Shown piece by piece: positions 35,834-44,651 of a stretch of DNA of 52,574 bases (position 1 is its first letter; each line of letters opens with the position of its first letter). The stretch spans positions 1 to 52,574 of the forward strand of contig JAPKDJ010000024.1 in assembly GCA_026421245.1 (NCBI GenBank). Reading direction: 5' to 3'. A program made the position numbers and the translations under genes. The DNA comes from Akkermansiaceae bacterium. GTDB taxonomy: Bacteria; Verrucomicrobiota; Verrucomicrobiia; Verrucomicrobiales; Akkermansiaceae. Below the pieces are notes generated by a model that searched no databases, was not told the origin of the DNA, and was given only the letters and a program-made list of their open reading frames with translations.

Positions 35834-37072
35834 ATGAGTTCCACAACGTCTCCCAATCGATGGGTTCCTTTTCAATGTCCTTCGTGTTTTGGACTGTTCC
35901 GAGTACGCAAGAGCCAAATCGGTGAAACCGGTCATTGTCCAACCTGTCGTTCACTCAATCATCTCTCAGAGGAAGCGCAGTCCGCCGCAGCCAGTCCGAG
36001 AGCATCCGTCTCTGATCCGAATGAGACCTTGTTGGAGAAGGTGTCGGTGGCCAAGCCCATGACTCCCGAGGAAATCGCGAGGCGCGAGGCGAGTAGAAAG
36101 ACCCACCGCCGACAATATGACAGTAGTGGAGGGGGCGGCGGCGACCTGAATTGGGAAGAAGAAACTACCGCTCCTGTTAAAAAAGGGACGTCCTGGCGGG
36201 TTGCGTGGAGTTTGGTGATGGGGACGTTCGTGCTTTTGGCTCTAGGCGCTCACTATGTTAAGAATGTGCGACCTGATTCGGTGAATCGAGGAAGCTCTGT
36301 CATTACCGATCCCAAGGCCCGAGAGATATTGAACGAAATTCTGGAGAAGGGTAAGACGGATATCTATGTTGATGAAACCGGCAGGGATTCCACCGTGGAT
36401 GCGGTTGATCAATATAAGCAATTTGACCTGCAGGAAATTGAGGTGGTTGTGAAAAATTTCTTGAAATCGGAAACCGTTGCAGAACGTATGAAATGGGTTC
36501 GGCATTCCGATCGCGTTCTGCCTCTCATGAAAAAATTCTATGTCGCCGATGAGGTCGAGGCCGAGGGATTTGAGTCTCTGAACAAAACTGCGACTTCTTA
36601 TCTCGATAACCTTTTGACGACAATTGTTCAGACCGCAGATTTTTTATCCTCGCCGATTGCGATCGAAAAAACAGGGGAGGGTGAGGATATAAAGTACTTG
36701 GTCGATTGGGAAAGTTGGGTGGGATACTGCGAAATGAAGCCAGAGGAAATGAGGATCAAGAAACCGACTGAGCCGGTTTTGATGCGGGTGATTGCGAATC
36801 GTGAAAACTATTATAATTTCACCTTTTCAGATGACAAAGAGTGGACGTCGTATCGAATGGAGCTGAAAGATTCGGAATACTCGTTTCTCGGATATGCAAA
36901 GAAGAATTCCAAAGTCGATGAATTCTTTTCAGTGCTACGGAGAAAAGGCGGCACCAATCCGTGTATTATCAAAGTGGTCTATCCTCCAAAGGCCCGCGCC
37001 AAGGATCAGGTGGAGATTGTTGAAGTCGTTTCCGATGGATGGATCCAACGGGAACCGGAGAAAAACAAATGA
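35834..37072 (+). CDS. Zinc-ribbon membrane protein of unknown function
   Basis: The product has 412 residues. An N-terminal zinc ribbon (CPSCFGLFRVRK then GHCPTCRS) is followed by a basic, glycine-rich linker. A membrane segment lies at about 121-138 (WSLVMGTFVLLALGAHYV). A large C-terminal domain probably lies outside the cytoplasm (VTFSDDKEW-like FTFSDDKEWTSYRMEL, VLMRVIANRENYYNF region). The layout resembles signal-transducing or scaffold proteins with cytoplasmic zinc ribbons, but I do not recognise the C-terminal family. It starts 6 bp after the penicillin-binding protein gene and overlaps the next gene by 4 bp. Confidence 0.75.
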   Translation: MSSTTSPNRWVPFQCPSCFGLFRVRKSQIGETGHCPTCRSLNHLSEEAQSAAASPRASVSDPNETLLEKVSVAKPMTPEEIARREASRKTHRRQYDSSGGGGGDLNWEEETTAPVKKGTSWRVAWSLVMGTFVLLALGAHYVKNVRPDSVNRGSSVITDPKAREILNEILEKGKTDIYVDETGRDSTVDAVDQYKQFDLQEIEVVVKNFLKSETVAERMKWVRHSDRVLPLMKKFYVADEVEAEGFESLNKTATSYLDNLLTTIVQTADFLSSPIAIEKTGEGEDIKYLVDWESWVGYCEMKPEEMRIKKPTEPVLMRVIANRENYYNFTFSDDKEWTSYRMELKDSEYSFLGYAKKNSKVDEFFSVLRRKGGTNPCIIKVVYPPKARAKDQVEIVEVVSDGWIQREPEKNK

Positions 37073-38463
37073 TGAACGAGGATTTGAATTCTCCCGAGGA
37101 AAAGGCGCTCAAGCTCAATCTGGATCGATCAATTTACGGGACGTTCGCTGAAATCGGAGCAGGCCAGGAGGTTGCAAATTGGTTCTTTCGAGCTTCGGCA
37201 ACAGCGGGGACAGTTGCGAAATCGATCTCGGCCTACGACATGACCATTAGCGATGCTCTTTATGGGAAGACGAAACGCTATGTTTCTCAAGAGCGCGTGG
37301 TGGACATGGCCAACTATGAGTATGAGTTGCTGGAGGAGCGCCTCAATAAAAGCAGGGGAGATGAATCCCGTTTTTTTGCGTTCGCGAACACGGTGAGGGC
37401 CAGAGGTTACAACGACACCGAGGAGTGTCATGGTTGGCTTGCGATTCGTTACCAGATTCAGCCCAACAGGCCATCTGGGACGATTGTCCTCCATGTGCGG
37501 CTGTTGGATGACGAGAACGTTGATCAGATGGAAGCTCTTGGGATTTTAGGAGTAAATTTGATAGATGCCGCTTACCATCATCCACGAGATTTGGGGGATT
37601 TTGTCCGATCGCTGACGGAGTTTATTTCACCGGGACGAGTAGAGATCGATATGCTCAAATTTCTCGGAAAGCCGTTTGCGATGGTTGACAATCGTATCTG
37701 TGCGCTGGAGTTGGTTCGTCAGGAGATGACTCCTGCAACTGTTTTCATGCCCGACGGCGAAGTTGTTCAGGCGGCTGAGGCGTTTTACAAGACCCCGCTT
37801 CTGGTGTTGCGAGGAAGTTTCCTGCCGGTGACGAACCTTCACCTCGATATGTTGAATCAAGCAGGGAAGATTTTCCCGCCTGAAGGAGGATCGATAGATG
37901 CCCAGCCGTGTCGGGAGGTTTGTGAGGTTTCTCTCAGTAATTTGTTACGGGATGGGGAGGTAGATCTTTTGTCATTTTTGGATCGTGCCGACACTCTGCA
38001 GGCGCTTGGTAAAGTGGTAATGGTATCGAATTGTCCGGAATTTCACCGAGTGGCGGCGACCTTGAGACGCTACACGAGGGAGCCTGTAGGAATGGTTCTC
38101 TCGATTGGTTTGCTCAACGAACTCTTCAAGGAGAAGTGGTCGAAAAATCTGCAGGGAGGAATTTTGGAATCTTTTGGTCGACTCTTTAAAAACAAACTAT
38201 CCCTTCTGGTATATCCATGGAAGAGCCGGATCGAAGGAGAGTTGGTAACAGCCGAAAATTTTAGAGCGCCCGATCATCTTCAGCACCTCTACAAGCATTT
38301 CCTGAAAAATGGCATGATCACGGATATCGGCTGCGGAGACGAAAAACTTCTCGAACGAACCGGGAGAGAGATTTTAAAGTCGGCAGAGAAAGGAGGGTGC
38401 TGGGAGAAATGGGTTCCGGAAGAAGCTCGCATGTTGGTGCGCAGCTACTGTGATTCACAATGA
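37069..38463 (+). CDS. Conserved protein of unknown function
   Basis: The product has 464 residues, soluble, with no signal peptide. The N-terminus SIYGTFAEIGAGQEVANWFF is followed by ISAYDMTISDALYGKTKRYV and ALGILGVNLIDAAYHHPRDL. I recall similar proteins of about 460-480 residues in cyanobacteria and other bacteria under inconsistent names. No catalytic motif is evident, so I give no function. The start could be ATG 37069 or 37072; the first creates the ATGA overlap seen repeatedly in this run. Confidence 0.75.
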   Translation: MMNEDLNSPEEKALKLNLDRSIYGTFAEIGAGQEVANWFFRASATAGTVAKSISAYDMTISDALYGKTKRYVSQERVVDMANYEYELLEERLNKSRGDESRFFAFANTVRARGYNDTEECHGWLAIRYQIQPNRPSGTIVLHVRLLDDENVDQMEALGILGVNLIDAAYHHPRDLGDFVRSLTEFISPGRVEIDMLKFLGKPFAMVDNRICALELVRQEMTPATVFMPDGEVVQAAEAFYKTPLLVLRGSFLPVTNLHLDMLNQAGKIFPPEGGSIDAQPCREVCEVSLSNLLRDGEVDLLSFLDRADTLQALGKVVMVSNCPEFHRVAATLRRYTREPVGMVLSIGLLNELFKEKWSKNLQGGILESFGRLFKNKLSLLVYPWKSRIEGELVTAENFRAPDHLQHLYKHFLKNGMITDIGCGDEKLLERTGREILKSAEKGGCWEKWVPEEARMLVRSYCDSQ

Positions 38464-38861
38464 AGATGATCATGAAAGCAAGGTCTCTTGGGGGGATGTC
38501 GATTGCGCTGGCAAGTTGTGCCGGAACGACCGGCATTCCCTACGACAAAGCGGCTTGGAACACGGAAGGTTATCTTCAGTCCCAAGCGAAGGAGGAGCTA
38601 TTCCGTTTGAATCTTCAACGACAGGATCGCTCAACGGAGTTTCAATTCAATGACGGGCCTTTTTCCAAAGCAGCCGTGGCCTTCCCTCGTCGTGTGAAGG
38701 TGACCGTAAGTTCCGAGAGTGAGGGCAGGGATTCATCTCTCAGCGTTTCGGTTGAAGAGCACGGACTTTTTCGGAAAGAAAATTGCCGGGATATTGCCAG
38801 GAAATGGCGTGAGCGAATTCTGGATGATCTCTCCAGGAACTTAAAAAATTATTATCCATGA
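38460..38861 (+). CDS. Small putative lipoprotein
   Basis: The product has 133 residues. A short N-terminal hydrophobic segment ends in LASC (SIALASCAGTT), a possible lipobox, though the stretch is weakly hydrophobic. The remainder is charged and shows alternating strand-like sequence (RRVKVTVSSESEGRDSSLSV) and a C-terminal helix (CRDIARKWRERILDDLSRNL). No family was recognised. Overlaps of 4 bp (ATGA) with both neighbours strongly suggest translational coupling within the run. Confidence 0.68.
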   Translation: MKMIMKARSLGGMSIALASCAGTTGIPYDKAAWNTEGYLQSQAKEELFRLNLQRQDRSTEFQFNDGPFSKAAVAFPRRVKVTVSSESEGRDSSLSVSVEEHGLFRKENCRDIARKWRERILDDLSRNLKNYYP

Positions 38862-40108
38862 ATGCACTCGATACCGCGGCTATTCTCCTGACCCTTACTG
38901 CCGTTTTTGGATACATCAATCATCGCGTTTTTAAGTTGCCGACGAGTATCGGGATCCTTCTGATCGGATTGGGAATTAGTCTTCTGCTCCTTTTGTTCGG
39001 AGGTGATCATTTACGAGAAAGTGCGGATTCATTCGTGTCGCAGATCGACTTCAACCGCACAGTCATGGAAGTCATGCTAAGCTTTTTGTTATTTGCGGGA
39101 GCCTTGCATGTGAATTTGGGAGACCTGCGTGATCAAAAGTGGGTTGTTGCCATCCTGGCAAGTGTTGGACTTGTCCTGTCTACCTTTTTGGTGGGGACTG
39201 CGTCCTACTTTGTTTTTTCATGGACGGGCCTCAATGTTCCTTATTTATGGTGTCTTGTTTTTGGTGCGCTCATTTCTCCTACGGACCCGGTTGCGGTATT
39301 GGGGATTTTGAAGAAAGCCGGCGTTCCCAAGTCACTGGAGACCAAGATCACAGGGGAGTCTCTGTTCAACGACGGAGTTGGAGTTGTTGTTTATTTGGTC
39401 CTGGTGGGACTCGCAGCAGGACAGCGGGACGCTTCGGTAGTGTCAGTGGGGAAGCTGTTTCTACTCGAAGTCGGTGGGGGCGTTTTACTTGGAGGGGGTG
39501 TGGGATATCTGGCTTACTGGATGCTCAAAACGATCGATAACTATCAAGTGGAGATATTGATTACGCTTGCTCTTGTGACAGGCGGCTACCAATTGGCCTC
39601 TTCTTGGCATCTCAGCGGGCCGCTTGCAATGGTGGTGGCAGGTCTAATGATTGGAAATCAAGGTCGTCTTATGGCGATGAGTGATACCACACGAAAGCAT
39701 TTGGATCTTTTTTGGGAGTTGATCGACGAAGTGTTGAATGCACTCCTGTTCCTGCTCATTGGATTGGAAATTTTCGTCCTCGCTTGGAGTGGGAAAGCTT
39801 TGATTGCCGGGGTGATTCTTATTGGTGTGGTCCTTGCATCGCGAATGATTGCGGTAAGTCTGCCTGTCGTAGTTTTGAAGCGGACGCGCACCTTCTCGCC
39901 AGGGGTGATCCGCATTCTGACGTGGGGCGGATTGCGTGGTGGGATATCAGTGGCGCTTGCACTCGCGCTTCCGAAAGATGAGAGTCTTGAGGAAGGAGCG
40001 CGTCAAGCGATCCTCATGGCGACTTACGTGATCGTGATTTTCTCGATCGCGGTTCAGGGACTCACACTTAAGCCGGTGATCTCGCGTTTGATGAAGGCAC
40101 CAGGATAG
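38858..40108 (+). CDS. Na+/H+ antiporter, CPA1 family
   Basis: The product has 416 residues with about 12 membrane segments. Family motifs are SPTDPVAVLGILKKAGVP and the ion-binding GESLFNDGVGVVVYLVL (Asn-Asp pair), plus LTWGGLRGGISVALALALP near the end. It exchanges Na+ (or K+) for protons across the inner membrane. It is the last gene of the run led by the penicillin-binding protein and overlaps the lipoprotein gene by 4 bp. It lacks the long cytoplasmic tail of eukaryotic NHE proteins. Confidence 0.92.
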   Translation: MNALDTAAILLTLTAVFGYINHRVFKLPTSIGILLIGLGISLLLLLFGGDHLRESADSFVSQIDFNRTVMEVMLSFLLFAGALHVNLGDLRDQKWVVAILASVGLVLSTFLVGTASYFVFSWTGLNVPYLWCLVFGALISPTDPVAVLGILKKAGVPKSLETKITGESLFNDGVGVVVYLVLVGLAAGQRDASVVSVGKLFLLEVGGGVLLGGGVGYLAYWMLKTIDNYQVEILITLALVTGGYQLASSWHLSGPLAMVVAGLMIGNQGRLMAMSDTTRKHLDLFWELIDEVLNALLFLLIGLEIFVLAWSGKALIAGVILIGVVLASRMIAVSLPVVVLKRTRTFSPGVIRILTWGGLRGGISVALALALPKDESLEEGARQAILMATYVIVIFSIAVQGLTLKPVISRLMKAPG

Positions 40109-40125
40109 GGGGGCGCCAGGAATTA

Positions 40126-42543
40126 TTATTGTTTGGCTGGCTCAGTCAATTTGATGGTTGGGACCCACTTGGGAAACCCCGCTTTCAGCTTGGCTTTGTA
40201 ATCATTGGCCAACTCTGCCTCAGCTGATTTTTCTGCTGCGATTGAGGCTCCGTGAAGTGCGCGGGGTTGAAGCAAGGGATCATCGGGAACCATTGTGATG
40301 GTCTTTTTAAATTCGTCCAAAGCTCCGGTCCATTGCTGTTGGTGCAGAGCCACTTCGCCGCGAATGAGGTGGAGACCCGCGATATGGGCTCCCGGGGCAT
40401 TGAGAGCGAGGCCCTTCTCTGCCGAATCCAGAGCATCAGTTAGATTTTGAAGACCCAGTTGTGCTTCGGCGAGATCGAGGTAGGCATCAGCTTTCCATCG
40501 AGGTTCTTGCTGCAGCTTTAGAAGGAGTTGGCCGGTTCTTTGGGCATTATCGAATCGTCCGGAGCGATTCTGGGCTTTTGCAAGGATTCGCCAGACTCCT
40601 GGTTCGGTCCGTTTAGGGGATTCGGGATCGGTGGACCTTTCAAGGTAGTCGGCTGCTTCCTTGATTTGTCCGTCATGGAACATTTGAACCCCCAGCCAAG
40701 AAAGCATTTGGGAGGGAATGGATTTGGCCGGTGCGACAGCAAAGATCTCTTGGAGTGCGGTATGAAGGGCTGATTTGTCCCGCTGGCTAAAGGCCGTAAG
40801 AATAAGGAGATCGCCGGCGGGTTGGCTGTAGAATTCAGGAGCAAGATTCCGTGCCTTTTGAAGGTAGGCGGGAGCATCATCATACTTAGCCTGTTTGTAG
40901 AATCCCCAGCCAATCCAGTAGTTTGTGTTTGCGATCGTGTCCCGTGGAAGGTCGGAGAAGTCTGAAAGAATACGCCGGTATCGTGCGATCATACTTTGAT
41001 ATTTCTTCTCCTCTCTGAGGATCCGGGCGCTTCCTTGCAGAGCGAAAGCGGTTTGCTCGGGAGTTGTTTCGAGGTCCAGGACTGATTCAAAGTCTCGGAG
41101 AGCGGAGAGATAGTCGCCGAGAGCAAAGTGAGCTTCGGCGCGCTTGTTGTGTGCCTCGGCTCGGCGGGGATCATCCGGGAATTCTGCGAGAAACTGGCCG
41201 AAGCTCCTCGTCGCACCACCGAACTGGCCGGATTCGCTCAGACACCACCCGTTTTTAAAATGGAGTTCTGGCTGGAATTTTGGGGAGAGCTTATCAGGGT
41301 CGATTGTATTGAAAACCAGAGCTGCTTTTTCAGGTGCCTTTTGGTCGTAAAGGGTTTCCCCCTGGAAAAAGCGAGCGAGGTGCATGAACTCGTGATCGGG
41401 GAATTTTTCCTGATAGATTTCATAGAAGATATCCACTCGTTCCGGAAGTCCCGGATGGCTGAGGTGGTAGTCACATTCGAGGCACTTGTAGGATGATTCA
41501 AACGCCATTTCGGTGTTGGGTTGAGCTCGGTCAACCCGGCGGAAACAGCCTCTGGCTTTTTGGTATTCCTGCAGGATCATATAGGCGTTTCCGGCCCTCA
41601 TGCTGCGTCGCGCTTCTACTTTGCCGACCGCTCCAAAGTCACCCATTTCGAAGAGATTGACAACGCCCTGCCAGTTTTTTTTCTTGGTATTGAGCCCCAT
41701 GAGAGAGGTTTGAGCTTTGGCCTTGTTGGAGGCGAGATGCTTTCTTTGTTCTGGCGTGAGCGAGGGGTGGCGCATGGGCATTTTTAGAATGGTGCGGAGA
41801 TGAGATACGGCGACATCATCTCTTCCCAATTCGGTAGCAGCCAAGCCAGTGTAAAAAAGAGCTTGTGAGCGGTAGTCGCTGGCCAGTTCTTCATCAAGTA
41901 AGGGGACGAGGATCCGGATCGCGGGTTCAAATTTCCCGGTCTCGTAATACTGATAGCCGAGCATGAAGAGGGCCCATTCCTTGTGGGGATGTTTTCGGGT
42001 ATCAACAATCCTGCGGAGTGCGACGGTAGCTTCCGCCGTGCGCCTTAATTTAAGGAGGCACTCGACCTGCTTCGTTAGGGCGCTATGACGGAGGTTTTCG
42101 TTTGCGTGATTCACGGCGACGATAGAGAATTTTTTTACGGCCTCCTCCCAGTTTTGTTCAACGAAAGCGAGGTAGGCCAACTGTCGGGCTGCGCTTCCAA
42201 CGTATGGGCCCTTGACGTGACGATCTAGGAGGGCCTGGTAGGTTTTTTTTGCTTCGTTAATACGGCCCAGAACCTGACGGGCATAGCCGAGGTGGAAGCG
42301 GGCGGCAGGAGCATTCTTTGATCCGGGGTAGACATCGAGATACTTGATGTAGAGGCCAACGGCGTAGGCCATGTGCCGACCTTTTTCGTATCGATCGGAC
42401 TGGGTGTTTGCCTCAGTATAGTGGCGTTCAGCTTCGCTAAATGCTCGTTGCTCGGCGGTCTCTTGGGCCACCAATACATGAGAGGAAAGCCAGCCGAAAA
42501 TCAGGACGATTGCGAAGCATCGCAGGGATGGGAGGGAGGACAT
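40126..42543 (-). CDS. Secreted tetratricopeptide-repeat protein
   Basis: The product has 805 residues. The signal peptide is SLRCFAIVLIFGWLSSHVLVAQ. Nearly the whole length is made of TPR-type helix pairs (PAARFHLGYARQVLGRINEA, EWALFMLGYQYYETGKFEPA, AEAHFALGDYLSALRDFESV, DAYLDLAEAQLGLQNLTDAL). The number of repeats and the periplasmic location suggest a scaffold for protein assembly in the envelope, similar in layout to large YbgF/BamD-like TPR proteins. Partners are not visible. It converges on the antiporter gene, with 17 bp between stops. Confidence 0.85.
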   Translation of the reverse strand: MSSLPSLRCFAIVLIFGWLSSHVLVAQETAEQRAFSEAERHYTEANTQSDRYEKGRHMAYAVGLYIKYLDVYPGSKNAPAARFHLGYARQVLGRINEAKKTYQALLDRHVKGPYVGSAARQLAYLAFVEQNWEEAVKKFSIVAVNHANENLRHSALTKQVECLLKLRRTAEATVALRRIVDTRKHPHKEWALFMLGYQYYETGKFEPAIRILVPLLDEELASDYRSQALFYTGLAATELGRDDVAVSHLRTILKMPMRHPSLTPEQRKHLASNKAKAQTSLMGLNTKKKNWQGVVNLFEMGDFGAVGKVEARRSMRAGNAYMILQEYQKARGCFRRVDRAQPNTEMAFESSYKCLECDYHLSHPGLPERVDIFYEIYQEKFPDHEFMHLARFFQGETLYDQKAPEKAALVFNTIDPDKLSPKFQPELHFKNGWCLSESGQFGGATRSFGQFLAEFPDDPRRAEAHNKRAEAHFALGDYLSALRDFESVLDLETTPEQTAFALQGSARILREEKKYQSMIARYRRILSDFSDLPRDTIANTNYWIGWGFYKQAKYDDAPAYLQKARNLAPEFYSQPAGDLLILTAFSQRDKSALHTALQEIFAVAPAKSIPSQMLSWLGVQMFHDGQIKEAADYLERSTDPESPKRTEPGVWRILAKAQNRSGRFDNAQRTGQLLLKLQQEPRWKADAYLDLAEAQLGLQNLTDALDSAEKGLALNAPGAHIAGLHLIRGEVALHQQQWTGALDEFKKTITMVPDDPLLQPRALHGASIAAEKSAEAELANDYKAKLKAGFPKWVPTIKLTEPAKQ

Positions 42544-42644
42544 GGAGAGGGGGATTTTCCGGTTGGGTGACTCAGCACCAAAAAACTGCCACGGGTCGGG
42601 ACAAAGATCAACCTAGGGATTGAGCGTGTTTTCTTGCTAGGACG

Positions 42645-42971
42645 ATGGCTGAGCGGTATCGAATGGACATGGAACATCATGTTTATTTTTGGCTGAAGGA
42701 CGAACGGGACAACGAGGTTGATCGGGGCGTGTTTGAAATGGGGATCGAAGCGCTCTGTTTATCCCCCAATATCGAGTCCTCGCATTGGGGTGCTCCCGCA
42801 GCCACCACCGAGCGATCGGTAACCGATCATTCCTTTAGTTATGCCATCTCGTTGAAATTTGACTCGATGGATCGCCATGACCGTTACCAGGAAAGTGACC
42901 TAGGGCATGATGTATTCATTGCCAGCTTTAAGGACTGGTGGGCGAAGGTCGTAGTGATGGACGTCGCGTGA
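42645..42971 (+). CDS. Dabb-family (stress-responsive A/B barrel) protein
   Basis: The product has 108 residues. HHVYFWLKDERD at the start, the central TERSVTDHSFSYAISLKFDS and the final RYQESDLGHDVFIASFKDWW fit the dimeric alpha-beta barrel family. Members are small cytoplasmic proteins of mixed or unknown role. An alternative start is ATG 42663 (MEHHVYF). It stands alone and is followed by a hairpin at 42987. Confidence 0.8.
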   Translation: MAERYRMDMEHHVYFWLKDERDNEVDRGVFEMGIEALCLSPNIESSHWGAPAATTERSVTDHSFSYAISLKFDSMDRHDRYQESDLGHDVFIASFKDWWAKVVVMDVA

Positions 42972-42986
42972 ATTGCTGTGAAATAA

Positions 42987-43019
42987 ATGAGGGCAAAGGG
43001 TTCGGACCTTTACCCTCAT
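42987..43019 (+). terminator. Terminator-like hairpin after the Dabb gene
   Basis: ATGAGGG (42987-42993) pairs with CCCTCAT (43013-43019) and AAAGG (42995-42999) with CCTTT (43007-43011), separated by one C-A mismatch, around the loop GTTCGGA. The stem is stable, but the following T tract is short (ATTTTC), so termination may be partial or bidirectional. Confidence 0.6.
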
Positions 43020-43162
43020 CTGGATTTTCTGCGTGATCACAACAGGTAACCCTGCTTTAACCACTAGCAAATTAGTAGTTGGTAGAGTTGAAGCAAGAGA
43101 AAAGTTGCATTCGTGGTGGATAAACTTTCAATCCTCCCCGGATCAAGAGGGGAGATTCCTAA

Positions 43163-43598
43163 ATGATGCGCATATTGTTAGTTCTCATTTTTCTGACTGT
43201 ATCTCTCGGGCACGCTGCTCTCGAATTAAAGATCGACGATCTGGGGGAAACGATGGGTGGCTGGAACGACAAGGGGGGAGGCTGCCAAGTTTTGAGGTAT
43301 CTGGATCCACATACCGCTGTTGGAAGCCCGAGCTTAGGCCCATTCCGATCGGCGGTTTTTTTGTTTCTGTCCGGATTGATCATTTGAGGGGGGATTTTGG
43401 ACTCCGATGATCATGCGAGCTTGGAGGTGACTTTTGATAAGGACGGTAATGTTGTGTCAGGGAGCAATTCGATTGCATTGAAAGTAAGAAGGAGACCTGC
43501 GATTTGATCGAGGGAAGCGGGAAAATGGGTAGTAAGCTGCTGCGGAAAATGAGGAGGGTAAGGTCGTTCCCTTGAAGATTGATGCTTCCAAAAAGTGA
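43163..43598 (+). pseudogene. Decayed gene for a small secreted protein
   Basis: The first frame has a clear signal peptide (MMRILLVLIFLTVSLGHA) and then LELKIDDLGETMGGWNDKGG. Protein-like sequence then changes frame near the T7 run at 43351 (IPIGGFFVSVRIDHLRG). It changes again near the G6 run at 43388 (ILDSDDHASLEVTFDKDGNV) and once more before ENEEGKVVPLKIDASKK with TGA 43596-43598. Several indels at or near homopolymers are needed, so this is a decayed gene or badly sequenced. The family was not recognised. Confidence 0.55.
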
Positions 43599-43805
43599 CG
43601 CCTAGGAGTCTGCCGGATATAGGCGCGCCTGAGCACCAGTTTCAACTCATTGGCTATGATTCTCTGTTCCATTTCAAATATGCCGAATCTCGGCGCATCA
43701 ACCTTGAAAGTCCAACAAACATCCTAGGGGTGTTTTTTCCCAATTGGAATCGTCCCGCTGGTGATGTGAGTGAGATCTGAAAGGCTTGTGATTAAAGGGT
43801 TTGGA
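43599..43805. other. Non-coding stretch before the act operon
   Basis: A 61-codon open frame (43595-43780) starts here without a ribosome site or recognisable sequence, and I do not call it a gene. Together with the decayed gene this makes about 900 bp without an intact gene between the Dabb gene and actA. The promoter of the act operon should lie close to the operators at 43806-43856, but I cannot place -35 and -10 boxes with confidence. Confidence 0.4.
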
Positions 43806-43856
43806 GAGCTTGTGAAATTTTTCACAAATTCCCCTTGTGAAAAATTTCACAAGCTC
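43806..43856 (+). promoter_or_regulatory. Tandem Rex-like (or CRP-like) operators upstream of actA
   Basis: Two 18-bp palindromes, TTGTGAAATTTTTCACAA (43810-43827) and TTGTGAAAAATTTCACAA (43835-43852), lie 25 bp apart centre to centre. They are also inverted copies of each other, extended to perfect 22-bp arms (43806-43827 and 43835-43856) around a 7-bp spacer. Each fits the Rex consensus TTGTGAA-N4-TTCACAA exactly and also the CRP core TGTGA-N6-TCACA. Rex senses NADH/NAD+ and controls respiratory genes in other bacteria (known). The right site ends 21 bp before actA, next to the ribosome site AAAAGG (43859-43864). Repression by a redox sensor is inferred; the regulator gene is not in the window. 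Confidence 0.75.
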
Positions 43857-43873
43857 CTAAAAGGCGCCCAGCG

Positions 43874-44635
43874 ATGGCTAACTTTTTTCCCCGTTGGACA
43901 AACCTATTGCCGCTGAAAATTGCGGTTTGTCTTGGAGCACTTGGTGCCGGCGTTGTTGCTGGTTTTACGTATTACGCAACACCCAAGGCGCAGCGAGTCG
44001 GCTACCAGCCCACTCAACCCATTCACTACGACCACAACCTGCACGTGAGTCAGCTGGGCATGGACTGTCGTTACTGCCATAGTTTTGTAGAGCACTCGGG
44101 CCATGCGAACGTTCCAAGCGCCAACACGTGTTGGAATTGTCACCAGCATGTTAAAAAGGGTTCGCCGAAACTTGCTGGTCTTCGTGCCGCAATGGCTGTC
44201 GATGAGTTTCACAGTCCACTGACGGATGCCAACGGAAACCTTGTTGAAGGGACGCCCATTGAGTGGGTCCGAATTCACAAGGCCCCTGATTATGTTTACT
44301 TTGACCACTCGGCTCACTTGAATCGGGGAATTTCCTGTGTGAGTTGCCACGGAGATGTGCACAAGATGGAGAAAGTCTATCACGCTGAGAGTCACTCCAT
44401 GGGATGGTGTCTGGATTGCCACCGTAGCCCCGAGAAGCACCTCCGTCCTCTTGAGGAGGTCTTCAATCTCGACTACGATCCCAAGGTTTATCTCGAAGAA
44501 AATGAAGTCGTTGATACCGAAGGCCTGATTGTTGAGAAAGGCGAACGAATCAAAGATCCCGAGAATTTCGGCAAATTCCTCCGTGCACACTGGGGAGTTC
44601 AGCCCAAGGAGTCCTGTGCGACTTGTCACCGTTAA
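43874..44635 (+). CDS. actA: Alternative complex III subunit A, pentaheme cytochrome c
   Basis: The product has 253 residues. A membrane segment lies at 13-35, and five heme motifs follow: CRYCH (65-69), CWNCH (86-90), CVSCH (155-159), CLDCH (179-183) and CATCH (248-252). Five hemes, the single anchor and the position at the head of the act genes identify ActA. It carries electrons from the quinol site toward the monoheme subunit and the terminal oxidase. The first intergenic distance to actB is 16 bp. Confidence 0.95.
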   Translation: MANFFPRWTNLLPLKIAVCLGALGAGVVAGFTYYATPKAQRVGYQPTQPIHYDHNLHVSQLGMDCRYCHSFVEHSGHANVPSANTCWNCHQHVKKGSPKLAGLRAAMAVDEFHSPLTDANGNLVEGTPIEWVRIHKAPDYVYFDHSAHLNRGISCVSCHGDVHKMEKVYHAESHSMGWCLDCHRSPEKHLRPLEEVFNLDYDPKVYLEENEVVDTEGLIVEKGERIKDPENFGKFLRAHWGVQPKESCATCHR

Positions 44636-44651
44636 TTTTAACCTGCCAAAG

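Noticed and set aside
43806-43856. Rho-independent terminator
   Set aside because: The long inverted repeat has no T tract after it, sits next to a ribosome site, and each arm is itself a palindromic operator.
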